Positions 8,316 to 15,032 of a DNA stretch of 22,171 nt are shown here, piece after piece (positions within the stretch are counted from its first letter, which is position 1; every line of letters starts with the position of its first letter). The notes beneath the pieces are model-generated. The model was not told where the DNA came from, made no database searches, and saw only the letters and a program-made list of their open reading frames with translations. Position numbers and translations under genes: made by a program. The DNA is from an uncultured Collinsella sp. (lineage in GTDB: Bacteria > Actinomycetota > Coriobacteriia > Coriobacteriales > Coriobacteriaceae). The DNA lies in the NCBI GenBank assembly GCA_900752015.1, contig CAADTZ010000075.1:1-22171 (forward strand). The letters run 5' to 3'.

Positions 8316-9620
8316 CTAGCCCATATCCGCCTTGATGAGGTCGAGGGTGCGCTGGCAGTTTTCACGGACGGGGCCGAGCATATGCTCGCGCAGGTCCGCC
8401 ATGCCGGGCAGGTCGGCGTATTCGTCCATGACCTCTTCCATGCAAACGGGTACCTCGTAGGCGAGGTCCATCATGGTCGCAAAGCAAAACTTCTCAGATA
8501 GTCCGGCATCGATGAGCGCCGCCTCCAGCGCGGGGTCGCCCATACCGTGGTATCGACGGATAGCGCCTGGACCGATGCGCCCCACACGATTTTCGCCGCC
8601 AACGCTCATGGCAAGGCGCGCTTTTCGCCGCATGCGTTCGTATGCCAGCCCCGATGCAACGTCATACATACGGGCCATCATAGCTGTGCTGCCGTTTCCA
8701 AGAAGCAGGGAATAGTTCTTCGCATGCGCGTCCGGTGCGCCGATGATGGCGTTAAAGAAAAGTATCTGCGTAAACAGATACAGGTTAAGTTGATGATGGC
8801 TCGTGTTGACGAGGAGTTCCTGAATGTCGCGTGCGGTCGGGCCACCGTCTGCCGTGTACTTTTGAGCGGGCATCACTCCAAGGGCCTGACAGAGGTCTTC
8901 TTGGTGTAGACGCATGATTGTTCCGTCTTTGGCTTTCACACGGTCATAGCGTTCAACAATGAGGGCGGGTTCGTCCTCAAATAAGCGATACTCAACGTTC
9001 GCCGTTGCGATACCCGCGCGCTGGGCGCTTTTCATGCAGACAAACTCATTAAGAGCTTCAAGTTTAAATCCGATAACGCCATTTTTGAAAATATGCGTCG
9101 TGGGCGAGGAACCTACGCATTCGCACCAGCGACCGTCTATGAGCGCGAGTGCGAACTTGCCCTGGTTGCCTCCAAGTGACCAACTTTCATCTAGGCCCAT
9201 CCACGATGCCTCGCGGTCATCCCTGATCGACTTGAGGCGCAAGGCAATCTCGTGGTCGTCTATAGGGCGGTATTCGCCAGTGCGATGCAAGGCGGCGTCG
9301 ATATCTTCTTCGGCGCAAAACTGCACTCCGCCCGGACAGTCGAGTCCGATATGGCTGAGCAGCGCAACGGGATTATTGGGCCTGGCGTCGAATTCGGCGG
9401 CAATCGCTTTTCGTTGGTCCTCGCTGTCGGGCAGAAGGCCAAACAAGTACGGATTCATGACCTGTTGGCCGTATGTGCGATTTGATACGGGAATGTTGGT
9501 CGATAGGGCTGGCCCGTCATAATCTTGGTCGTAGGCAAAACTGACTAGACCGCTCTCATCTTGCATGAGCGTTCCTGCGGGTACGCCGCAAATAATAGTC
9601 CGAAGCGTTTTTCTGGCCAT
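8316..9620 (-). CDS. hipA: HipA-family serine/threonine kinase toxin
   Basis: The 434-residue protein has the HipA kinase plan. An N-terminal couple domain includes NPYLFGLLPDSEDQR (56-70). S148 in the SLGGNQGK loop occupies the place of the autophosphorylated Ser150 of E. coli HipA. K179 lies in HIFKNG. VERYDR (222-227) and HQEDLCQALG (239-248) follow. The catalytic stretch is PDAHAKNYSLLL (D297, N302), with metal-binding D320 in MYDVASG. In characterised members the kinase phosphorylates tRNA synthetases (GltX in E. coli) and slows growth; the target here is not known. ATG 9620 sits 3 nt after the hipB stop with GGGAG upstream, so the two are translationally coupled. All key residues are intact. 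By eye the gene is less GC-rich than its neighbours, consistent with acquisition. Confidence 0.92.
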   Translation of the reverse strand: MARKTLRTIICGVPAGTLMQDESGLVSFAYDQDYDGPALSTNIPVSNRTYGQQVMNPYLFGLLPDSEDQRKAIAAEFDARPNNPVALLSHIGLDCPGGVQFCAEEDIDAALHRTGEYRPIDDHEIALRLKSIRDDREASWMGLDESWSLGGNQGKFALALIDGRWCECVGSSPTTHIFKNGVIGFKLEALNEFVCMKSAQRAGIATANVEYRLFEDEPALIVERYDRVKAKDGTIMRLHQEDLCQALGVMPAQKYTADGGPTARDIQELLVNTSHHQLNLYLFTQILFFNAIIGAPDAHAKNYSLLLGNGSTAMMARMYDVASGLAYERMRRKARLAMSVGGENRVGRIGPGAIRRYHGMGDPALEAALIDAGLSEKFCFATMMDLAYEVPVCMEEVMDEYADLPGMADLREHMLGPVRENCQRTLDLIKADMG

Positions 9621-9623
9621 TGG

Positions 9624-10094
9624 CTATCTCCCTTCGGGCTTGGTTTGGGCAGATGCGCTTGCGGCAATCGAGACTCCGAGATTGGACATGGCGAAATCGG
9701 CGAAGGCCTTGTCGTAGAGCTCGGCCGTAAAGGGGGTATCTGGAAGAGCTGGAATGGCTGCGCCGCGTCGGTTGCGATGGTGAAGACGTTGAGTGTGATG
9801 GCACCTGGGGGTGCTACAAGGTTGCAAATCGGCATGCGGGGCGTCGGTTGGCTGCTCATGTTTCGTGTTGTCGATATTCCCTTGAGCAACTAGTGCCAGT
9901 CCGAGAGCACCGAAAACCGCCAGCAGCTTGTCGAGCCGAATACCCGTGGCATCTCCCAGCTCGAGCGATGCGAGCAGGCGCTCCGAAACACCGGCTTTTT
10001 TAGCGAGGGTTGCACGGGTGAGACCCTGAGCATCGCGTGCCTGGCGCACGTAGATGCCAGCTTGGCGCGGTGTGGTGATGGGAAGGGTATCCAC
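9624..10094 (-). CDS. hipB: HipB-like antitoxin and autorepressor (XRE HTH)
   Basis: The 156-residue protein has an XRE-type helix-turn-helix at about residues 10-68 (QGLTRATLAKKAGVSERLLASLE). It precedes hipA by 3 nt, the usual antitoxin-first order. It should bind its own promoter and neutralise HipA. The start is GTG at 10094, supported by AGGAG six nt upstream; no better ATG exists. E. coli HipB is only 88 residues, so this has a tail of about 85 residues. Part of that tail (about 92-112) is His/Arg/Pro-rich and looks unlike a normal domain, while the end (ELYDKAFADFAMSNLGVSI) looks like ordinary helix. An old compensated frameshift in the tail is possible. Three operator copies lie directly upstream. 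Confidence 0.85.
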   Translation of the reverse strand: MDTLPITTPRQAGIYVRQARDAQGLTRATLAKKAGVSERLLASLELGDATGIRLDKLLAVFGALGLALVAQGNIDNTKHEQPTDAPHADLQPCSTPRCHHTQRLHHRNRRGAAIPALPDTPFTAELYDKAFADFAMSNLGVSIAASASAQTKPEGR

Positions 10095-10109
10095 GGCGAT
10101 CTCCTAACG

Positions 10110-10177
10110 TGCAGACTTTTGCATATCAGTATGACATGCAAAAGTCTGCATGAAAAGGCCTCATGCAAAACTCTGCA
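10110..10177. promoter_or_regulatory. Triple hipBA operator array, 27-bp phased
   Basis: Three copies of TGCA-N6-TGCA occur at 10110-10123 (core GACTTT), 10137-10150 (AAAGTC) and 10164-10177 (AAACTC). Their centres are 10116.5, 10143.5 and 10170.5, exactly 27 bp apart. The first two are inverted relative to each other and form a perfect 15-bp inverted repeat. Their position just upstream of hipB and their internal symmetry fit HipB dimer sites. E. coli HipB also uses several short palindromic operators, of different sequence. Binding itself is inferred. Confidence 0.8.
10128..10156 (-). promoter_or_regulatory. Candidate hipBA promoter with operator in the spacer
   Basis: On the minus strand TTTTCA (10156-10151) and CATACT (10133-10128) are 17 nt apart, and TGT precedes the -10 (extended -10). 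Operator 2 (10137-10150) fills the spacer. Operator 1 covers the predicted start near 10121. A repressor bound here would block RNA polymerase. Confidence 0.5.
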
Positions 10178-10186
10178 TGAGGCCTT
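10153..10186 (-). terminator. mntP terminator that contains hipBA operator 3
   Basis: AAGGCCTCATGCA (10155-10167) and TGCATGAGGCCTT (10174-10186) form a perfect 13-bp stem with a 6-nt loop. On the minus strand it is followed by TTTT. It lies 29 nt past the mntP stop. Its apex is the third TGCA-N6-TGCA operator. Confidence 0.82.
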
Positions 10187-10214
10187 GCCCGGACGTTTAG
10201 TTTTGAAGGGTGTT

Positions 10215-10793
10215 TTACAGCGCCAAAAACCCCAAGTGTTCCAGCAGAATCTTGAGGCCGATAAGGATAAGCACGACGCCACCCACGATGGTGGCGGGTT
10301 TTTCGTAGCGCGCGCCAAAGGTGTGGCCGATCGCCACGCCGGCGACGGAGAAGATAAACGTTGTGATGCCTATAAGCGATACAGCGGGCACGATGTCGAC
10401 CGAGAGTGCCGCAAACGAGATGCCCACGGCTAGGGCGTCGATTGAGGTGGCAATGGCGAGGAGCAGGTACTCGACCAGGTCAATCTTTTCGGCATCCTTG
10501 CCGTCGCCTTCATCCTCGTCCTCGGTAAAGGCTTCCCACAGCATTTTGCCGCCGATGAAGGCCAAAAGGATAAAGGCGATCCAATGGTCGATGGGTCCGA
10601 TGAAGCCCATGAATTGACTGCCGAGCGCCCATCCGATTACGGGCATGCCGGCCTGAAAGCCGCCAAAGAACAGGCCGAGCACCACGGCGACTTTAAGGTT
10701 GATCTTCTTCATGCCAAGGCCCTTGCAGATGGAAACGGCAAAGGCGTCCATCGAAAGGCCAACGGCGAGCAACACGAGCTCTGCGAGTCCCAT
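10215..10793 (-). CDS. mntP: Manganese efflux pump MntP
   Basis: The 192-residue integral membrane protein is built of two similar halves, about six transmembrane helices in all. Conserved aspartates occur in LSMDAFAVS (D16) and TSIDALAVG (D119), as in the MntP (YebN) family that exports Mn2+ from the cytoplasm. An acidic loop (91-105, EDEDEGDGKDAEKID) separates the halves. ATG 10793 is chosen because GAGGGAG lies seven nt upstream and the family N-terminus MGLAELVLLAVGLSMDAF begins there. Longer in-frame starts run into the leader. The gene stands alone behind a manganese riboswitch, which strongly supports the assignment. It is followed by its own terminator. Confidence 0.95.
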   Translation of the reverse strand: MGLAELVLLAVGLSMDAFAVSICKGLGMKKINLKVAVVLGLFFGGFQAGMPVIGWALGSQFMGFIGPIDHWIAFILLAFIGGKMLWEAFTEDEDEGDGKDAEKIDLVEYLLLAIATSIDALAVGISFAALSVDIVPAVSLIGITTFIFSVAGVAIGHTFGARYEKPATIVGGVVLILIGLKILLEHLGFLAL

Positions 10794-10846
10794 AGCCTGG
10801 CTCCCTCTCTGCGGGCGAGCCCGCGTGTACCTCTTGGGGGAATAAC

Positions 10847-10890
10847 AAAAAAGACCCGTGGCGTACGCGCTGCGCGCACAACCACGAGTC
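10847..10890 (-). terminator. Riboswitch expression-platform terminator before mntP
   Basis: On the minus strand GACTCGTGG (10890-10882) pairs with CCACGGGTC (10861-10853) with one mismatch. The stem encloses a GC-rich inner hairpin and is followed by six T (10852-10847). It begins directly after the aptamer and precedes the mntP ribosome binding site, so it is a leader terminator. A second small hairpin (GCGGGC/GCCCGC, 10811-10824) follows. Confidence 0.85.
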
Positions 10891-10892
10891 TC

Positions 10893-10991
10893 GTTCATTA
10901 AGGCAAGCCAGACCGTTTCGGCCAGTATGTTGACTTGCCGCGCCACCGGAGGCGAACCCGGCCACGCGACTACTCCCTCATTCATGTGAAC
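10893..10991 (-). promoter_or_regulatory. yybP-ykoY manganese riboswitch aptamer
   Basis: The minus strand shows the two conserved loops of this class, GGGAGTAG and GTCAACATACT. Helix GGCAAG/CTTGCC encloses the second loop and a GGCCG/CGGTC hairpin. The closing P1 helix is GTTCA/TGAAC at the ends of the element. Known members sense Mn2+ and switch on Mn exporters, and the downstream gene is mntP. The arrangement predicts that Mn2+ binding prevents the leader terminator. The antiterminator pairing was not worked out. Confidence 0.9.
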
Positions 10992-11139
10992 CCCGATGCT
11001 ACCACATAAGCAGCCCATTTGGGTTGGGCTCTCAGCTGTGTTCGCTCATTCTGTAAGCATCGGATTTCGCAAGCGCCGCGGGGACAAACCGTGAGAAACT
11101 ATTTAGCGTTTATGGAGCGTATACGATGGGAGCGATGCC

Positions 11140-12207
11140 TTGGATAAGAACGAGCTGCAAAAGCGTATGGAACAGGCCATCCGCCTGACGGCACCTGGTC
11201 AGCCGATCCGCACCGCCCTCGACATGATCATCGCCGGTCACCTGGGCGCCCTTATCTGCGTCGGCGACACCGAAAACGTGCTCGCTGCCGGTAACGACGG
11301 CTTCCCGCTCAACATTTCGTTCACCTCGAACCGTCTGTTCGAGCTCTCCAAGATGGACGGTGCCATCGTCATCGACGGCGACCTCACCCAGATCCTGCGC
11401 GCCAACTTCCACCTCAATCCCGATCCCTCGCTTGCCACGAGCGAGACGGGCATGCGTCACCGCACCGCCGCTCGCATGTCGGTGCTCACCGATGCCATCG
11501 TGATCTCGGTCTCGGCCCGTCGTGCCGTCGTTAACGTGTACGTTCACGGCAAGAGCTACGAGATCCAGCCCGTCACCACCATCATGAGCTCGGTCAACCA
11601 GCTCGTCGCCACGCTCCAGACTACCCGTCAGTCGCTCGATCGCTCCCTGTTGCGCCTGACGGCCCTCGAGCTCGACGACTACGTCACACTCGCCGACATT
11701 ACCGGTATTTTCTCGAGCTTCGAGATCATGCAGCAGGCAAAGACCGAGCTTAAGGATTGCATTGTCAAGCTGGGTAACCAGGGTAAGCTCGTGCAGATGC
11801 AGCTCGAGCAGCTCGCGGGCTCCAGCATGGATACCGAATACGACTTGATGATCCGCGACTACGCGAGCGATTCCTCTGAGGCCAACGCCGAGAAGATCCG
11901 CGCTGAGCTTGCCCGTATGACGCCTAAGGACCTATCCGACCCGCAGCACGTGGCGGCAGTTCTGGGCTATGACGACCTGGACGAGGACTCCGTCATGACG
12001 CCGCTGGGCCTGCGCACGCTTTCGCGCGTGTCCGTCGTGCGCGACGGCGTGGCCGAGAAGATCGTCGACGAGTATGGCTCGCTGCAGGAGCTCATGGACG
12101 ACATTAGCGAGGATCCGGAGCGCCTGGGCGACTTTGGCGTCAACAACCCTGCCATTCTTGCGGACTCGCTGTACCGCATGAAGGGCACCAAACAGGGGAA
12201 CGCATAA
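11140..12207 (+). CDS. disA: Diadenylate cyclase DisA (DNA integrity scanning protein)
   Basis: The 355-residue protein condenses two ATP to c-di-AMP and scans DNA for branched structures. The N-terminal DAC domain (about 1-145) carries the catalytic DGA (73-75) and RHR (106-108) motifs. A helical linker region follows (about 150-285). The C-terminus has helix-hairpin-helix-like sequence (about 288-345). The start is TTG at 11140, with GGGAG at 11128-11132. No in-frame ATG or GTG lies upstream, and the next Met (residue 10) would trim the N-terminus. The stop overlaps the ispD start by one base (TAATG). radA, often the upstream neighbour in other lineages, is not here; the divergent mntP riboswitch leader is. 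Confidence 0.95.
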   Translation: MDKNELQKRMEQAIRLTAPGQPIRTALDMIIAGHLGALICVGDTENVLAAGNDGFPLNISFTSNRLFELSKMDGAIVIDGDLTQILRANFHLNPDPSLATSETGMRHRTAARMSVLTDAIVISVSARRAVVNVYVHGKSYEIQPVTTIMSSVNQLVATLQTTRQSLDRSLLRLTALELDDYVTLADITGIFSSFEIMQQAKTELKDCIVKLGNQGKLVQMQLEQLAGSSMDTEYDLMIRDYASDSSEANAEKIRAELARMTPKDLSDPQHVAAVLGYDDLDEDSVMTPLGLRTLSRVSVVRDGVAEKIVDEYGSLQELMDDISEDPERLGDFGVNNPAILADSLYRMKGTKQGNA

Positions 12208-12935
12208 TGGCGCCCGTATGCGCCGTGGTCGTTGCCGGCGGCAGCGGCCAGCGCTTTGGAAATCCCGGCGGCAAGCAGCTCGTTAACGTGGCGGGCCGTC
12301 CGCTCATGAGCTGGTCCATCCGCGCGTTCGATCGTAGCGACAAGGTCGGCCACATTGTGGTGGTGTGTCCTGCCGAGCGCCGTGCCGAGATGCGCCGCCT
12401 GGCCATCGACCCGTTTGACTATGACACGCCCATCAGCTTTGCCGATGCCGGCGATACCCGTCAGGATTCCACCCGTGCCGGCGTGCACGCGGCCCCGGCG
12501 GGCTTTGAATACGTCGCCATTCACGATGGCGCTCGTCCGCTCATCACGACCGAGGCCATCGACCACGCTATCGACGTGCTCGTGAGCGACCGTGCTCTCG
12601 ACGGTGTCGTGTGCGGCCAGCCCGCGATCGACACGCTCAAGATCGTCGATGGCGACAATATCGTCGAGACGCCGCCGCGTGAGCTCTATTGGGCCGCGCA
12701 GACGCCGCAGATCTTTAGCGTCGATGCTATGAAGCGCGCCCACGCTGCAGCCATTGCCGAGGGCTTTATCGGCACCGATGATTCGTCGCTGGTCGAGCGC
12801 ATGGGTGGGCGCGTCCGCTGCGTCCAGAGCCCGCGCGATAACCTTAAGGTGACGGTGCCCGAGGACTTGCGTCCCGTAACCGCGATTCTGCTTGGCCGCA
12901 TGGCCGAGGGAGAGGACCTTCCCCATGTTCAGTAA
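12207..12935 (+). CDS. ispD: 2-C-methyl-D-erythritol 4-phosphate cytidylyltransferase
   Basis: The 242-residue enzyme transfers CMP to MEP in the third step of the MEP isoprenoid pathway. The nucleotide-binding signature is at residues 6-26 (VVVAGGSGQRFGNPGGKQL), with R16 and K23 in the expected positions. HDGARPLI (106-113) and the TLKIVD segment follow, as in the IspD/GT-A fold. The gene starts within the disA stop (TAATG) and ends 11 nt inside ispF. The separate ispD and ispF are adjacent and translationally coupled, the same pair that is fused as IspDF in some bacteria. Confidence 0.95.
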   Translation: MAPVCAVVVAGGSGQRFGNPGGKQLVNVAGRPLMSWSIRAFDRSDKVGHIVVVCPAERRAEMRRLAIDPFDYDTPISFADAGDTRQDSTRAGVHAAPAGFEYVAIHDGARPLITTEAIDHAIDVLVSDRALDGVVCGQPAIDTLKIVDGDNIVETPPRELYWAAQTPQIFSVDAMKRAHAAAIAEGFIGTDDSSLVERMGGRVRCVQSPRDNLKVTVPEDLRPVTAILLGRMAEGEDLPHVQ

Positions 12936-13419
12936 CCTGCGCATTGGCCATGGCTACGACGTCCACCGTCTGGTGGAGGGGCGTCGATGTATCATCGGCG
13001 GTGTCGACATTCCCTACGAGCGCGGCCTGCTGGGCCACTCGGATGCCGATGTGCTCGCGCACGCCTTGGCCGACGCCATTCTGGGCGCCTGCCGCGGGGG
13101 AGACATTGGCAAGCTATTCCCCGATACCGACCCCGCCTATGAGGGTGCCGATTCGATGGTGCTGCTCGCTCGCGTGATGGACTATGCGCGCGAGCTGGGC
13201 TTCGAGTTTGTCGATGCCGATTGCACCATTGCCTGTCAGCAACCCAAGATCACCCCGCACCGCGATGCCATGCGCGCCAACCTTGCCCATGCCCTGGGTG
13301 TTGACGTCGAAAACGTGGGCGTCGCCGCCACTACGACCGAAAAGCTCGGTTGGGAAGGCCAGGGCGAGGGAATCGGCGCCTGGGCCGTCTGCCTGCTACA
13401 GAAAACCGTTAAGGAGTAA
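12925..13419 (+). CDS. ispF: 2-C-methyl-D-erythritol 2,4-cyclodiphosphate synthase
   Basis: The 164-residue protein makes MEcPP, a later step of the MEP pathway, and forms trimers in the known family. Metal ligands equivalent to E. coli D8, H10 and H42 are D12 and H14 in GHGYDVHRL and H46 in DADVLAHALAD. GDIGKLFPDTD and the C-terminal TTTEKLGWEGQGEGIGAWA segment are also present. ATG 12925 is preferred because MFSNLRIGHGYDVH is the normal N-terminus and AGAGGA (12911-12916) is well placed. An in-frame start at 12892 would add 11 unlikely residues. The gene overlaps the end of ispD by 11 nt. Confidence 0.95.
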   Translation: MFSNLRIGHGYDVHRLVEGRRCIIGGVDIPYERGLLGHSDADVLAHALADAILGACRGGDIGKLFPDTDPAYEGADSMVLLARVMDYARELGFEFVDADCTIACQQPKITPHRDAMRANLAHALGVDVENVGVAATTTEKLGWEGQGEGIGAWAVCLLQKTVKE

Positions 13420-13422
13420 CGA

Positions 13423-14889
13423 ATGCGTATCTACAACAGCGCTACCCATAAAAAGGAAGAGTTCCAGCCCATCGAGTCCGGCAAGGTCCGCATGTACGTG
13501 TGCGGCCCCACGGTCTATGACAACATCCACATCGGCAACGCCCGCACGTTCATCAGCTTTGACGTGATTCGCCGCTGGCTCATCGCGAGCGGTTACGAGG
13601 TCACGTTCGCCCAGAACCTCACCGATGTCGACGACAAGATCATCAAGCGCGCCAACGAGCAGGGCCGTACGGCCGCCGAGGTCGCGACGGAGTTCTCCGA
13701 CAAGTTCATCGGCGTCATGCGCGCCGCCAACGTGCTCGATCCCGATGTGCGCCCCCGCGCCACCAAGGAGATCGGCCCCATGATCGCCATGATCAAGACG
13801 CTTATCGAGCAGGGCCACGCTTACGCAGCCGATAACGGCGACGTGTACTTTGCCGTGCGCAGCGATCCCAACTATGGTCAGGTCTCGGGCCGCAACATCG
13901 ACGACCTTATGGTTGGCGCGCGCATCGAGGAGAACGAGGACAAGAACGACCCGCTCGACTTTGCCCTGTGGAAGGCCGCCAAGCCCGGCGAGCCCAGCTG
14001 GCCGAGCCCCTGGGGCGAGGGCCGTCCCGGTTGGCACACCGAGTGCGCCGCCATGGTGCATCGCTACCTGGGCACCCCGATTGACATCCACGGCGGCGGC
14101 TCCGACCTTGCCTTCCCGCATCACGAGAACGAGTGCGCCCAGGCCACCTGCGCCTGGCACCAGGGCTTCTCCAACACCTGGATGCACACGGGCATGCTGC
14201 TGGTAGACGGCGAGAAGATGTCCAAGTCGCTCGGCAACTTCTTTACGCTGGCCGAGGTCCTCGAGCAGCACTCCGCTGCCGCCCTTCGCCTGCTGATGCT
14301 GCAGACGAGCTATCGCTCGCCGCTCGACTTTTCTTGGGAGCGCCTGGAGGGTGCCGAGAACTCGCTCACGCGTATCGCCGGTACGGTCGAGAACCTGCGT
14401 TGGGCCGCGAACCACGCGACGGCCGATGCCGACGAAGCGGCTGCCGAGGCATTTGCCGCCAAGGCCGCCGAGACCCGCACCACCTTTAAGGAGTGCATGG
14501 ATGACGACTTTAACACCGCCGGTGCCATGGGTGCTGTCTTTGGCTTTGTGACCGAGTGCAACCAGTACCTGGAGCAGGCGGGCGATGCTGCCGACAAGGC
14601 CGCTGCCCTGGCCGCCGCCGATACGCTGGTCGAGCTGCTCGATACGTTTGGCGTCGAGCTTCCCGAGCCCAAGGTCGAGCTGCCGCTGGGCCTGCTGGGC
14701 GTTGCCGCCGGCCTGGTCGCCTACACGGGCGACGACGTGGACGAGGCTGCTGCCAAGATTCTCGAGGCCCGCGCCGAGGCCCGTGCCGCCAAGAACTGGG
14801 ATCTGGCCGACGCCATCCGCGACCAGCTCAAGGACCTGGGCCTCACCATTGAGGATACGGCCGCGGGTACTCGTATTAAGACCCTCTAG
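13423..14889 (+). CDS. cysS: Cysteinyl-tRNA synthetase
   Basis: The 488-residue class I synthetase charges tRNA-Cys. Signature elements are HIGNA (36-40, the HIGH motif) and KMSKS (265-269). The four zinc ligands are C27 in YVCGPTVYD, C208 in WHTECAAM, and H233 and E237 in FPHHENECAQ, matching E. coli C28, C209, H234 and E238. The DALR-type helical domain and the C-terminal helical extension, ending in ADAIRDQLKDLGLTIEDTAAGTRIK, are complete. The ribosome binding site AAGGAG overlaps the ispF stop, and only 3 nt separate the genes. After the stop comes a 143-nt gap with a strong RNA-like fold before rlmB, the largest gap in this operon. Confidence 0.97.
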   Translation: MRIYNSATHKKEEFQPIESGKVRMYVCGPTVYDNIHIGNARTFISFDVIRRWLIASGYEVTFAQNLTDVDDKIIKRANEQGRTAAEVATEFSDKFIGVMRAANVLDPDVRPRATKEIGPMIAMIKTLIEQGHAYAADNGDVYFAVRSDPNYGQVSGRNIDDLMVGARIEENEDKNDPLDFALWKAAKPGEPSWPSPWGEGRPGWHTECAAMVHRYLGTPIDIHGGGSDLAFPHHENECAQATCAWHQGFSNTWMHTGMLLVDGEKMSKSLGNFFTLAEVLEQHSAAALRLLMLQTSYRSPLDFSWERLEGAENSLTRIAGTVENLRWAANHATADADEAAAEAFAAKAAETRTTFKECMDDDFNTAGAMGAVFGFVTECNQYLEQAGDAADKAAALAAADTLVELLDTFGVELPEPKVELPLGLLGVAAGLVAYTGDDVDEAAAKILEARAEARAAKNWDLADAIRDQLKDLGLTIEDTAAGTRIKTL

Positions 14890-14895
14890 TATTTG

Positions 14896-14998
14896 TCGAC
14901 CGTTCGAGGTGCGGCGGATTGCCTTGAAAGAGGAGGGCATCGACCTGGTGGTCATGCCTGACGATTGAAAGGCAAGGTGCCGTGGCTCGGACGGTCGA
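14896..14998 (+). other. 103-nt self-complementary element between cysS and rlmB
   Basis: Four nested helices lie on one axis. P1 is 14896-14908 with 14986-14998 (13 bp, one G-U). P2 is 14910-14915 with 14979-14984 (6 bp, two wobbles). P3 is TTGCCTT 14919-14925 with AAGGCAA 14969-14975. P4 is GGCAT-c-GACC 14936-14945 with GGTCATGCC 14950-14958, one bulged C and a TGGT loop. About 35 of the possible pairs form, far more than expected by chance. No T tract follows, so it is not a simple terminator. It could be a structured RNA in the operon, an RNase processing site or a miniature inverted-repeat element. I do not recognise it as a known family. Confidence 0.7.
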
Positions 14999-15032
14999 TT
15001 CTTGTTCGTTATCTATTTAAGGAGGTCGCTTT

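Noticed and set aside
11100..11125. disA promoter around TATACG
   Set aside because: No -35 at suitable spacing, and the start would fall too close to the ribosome binding site.
14890..15032. T-box leader for a tRNA synthetase gene
   Set aside because: The element lies downstream of cysS and lacks a T-box sequence and terminator; the fold is a simple nested hairpin.
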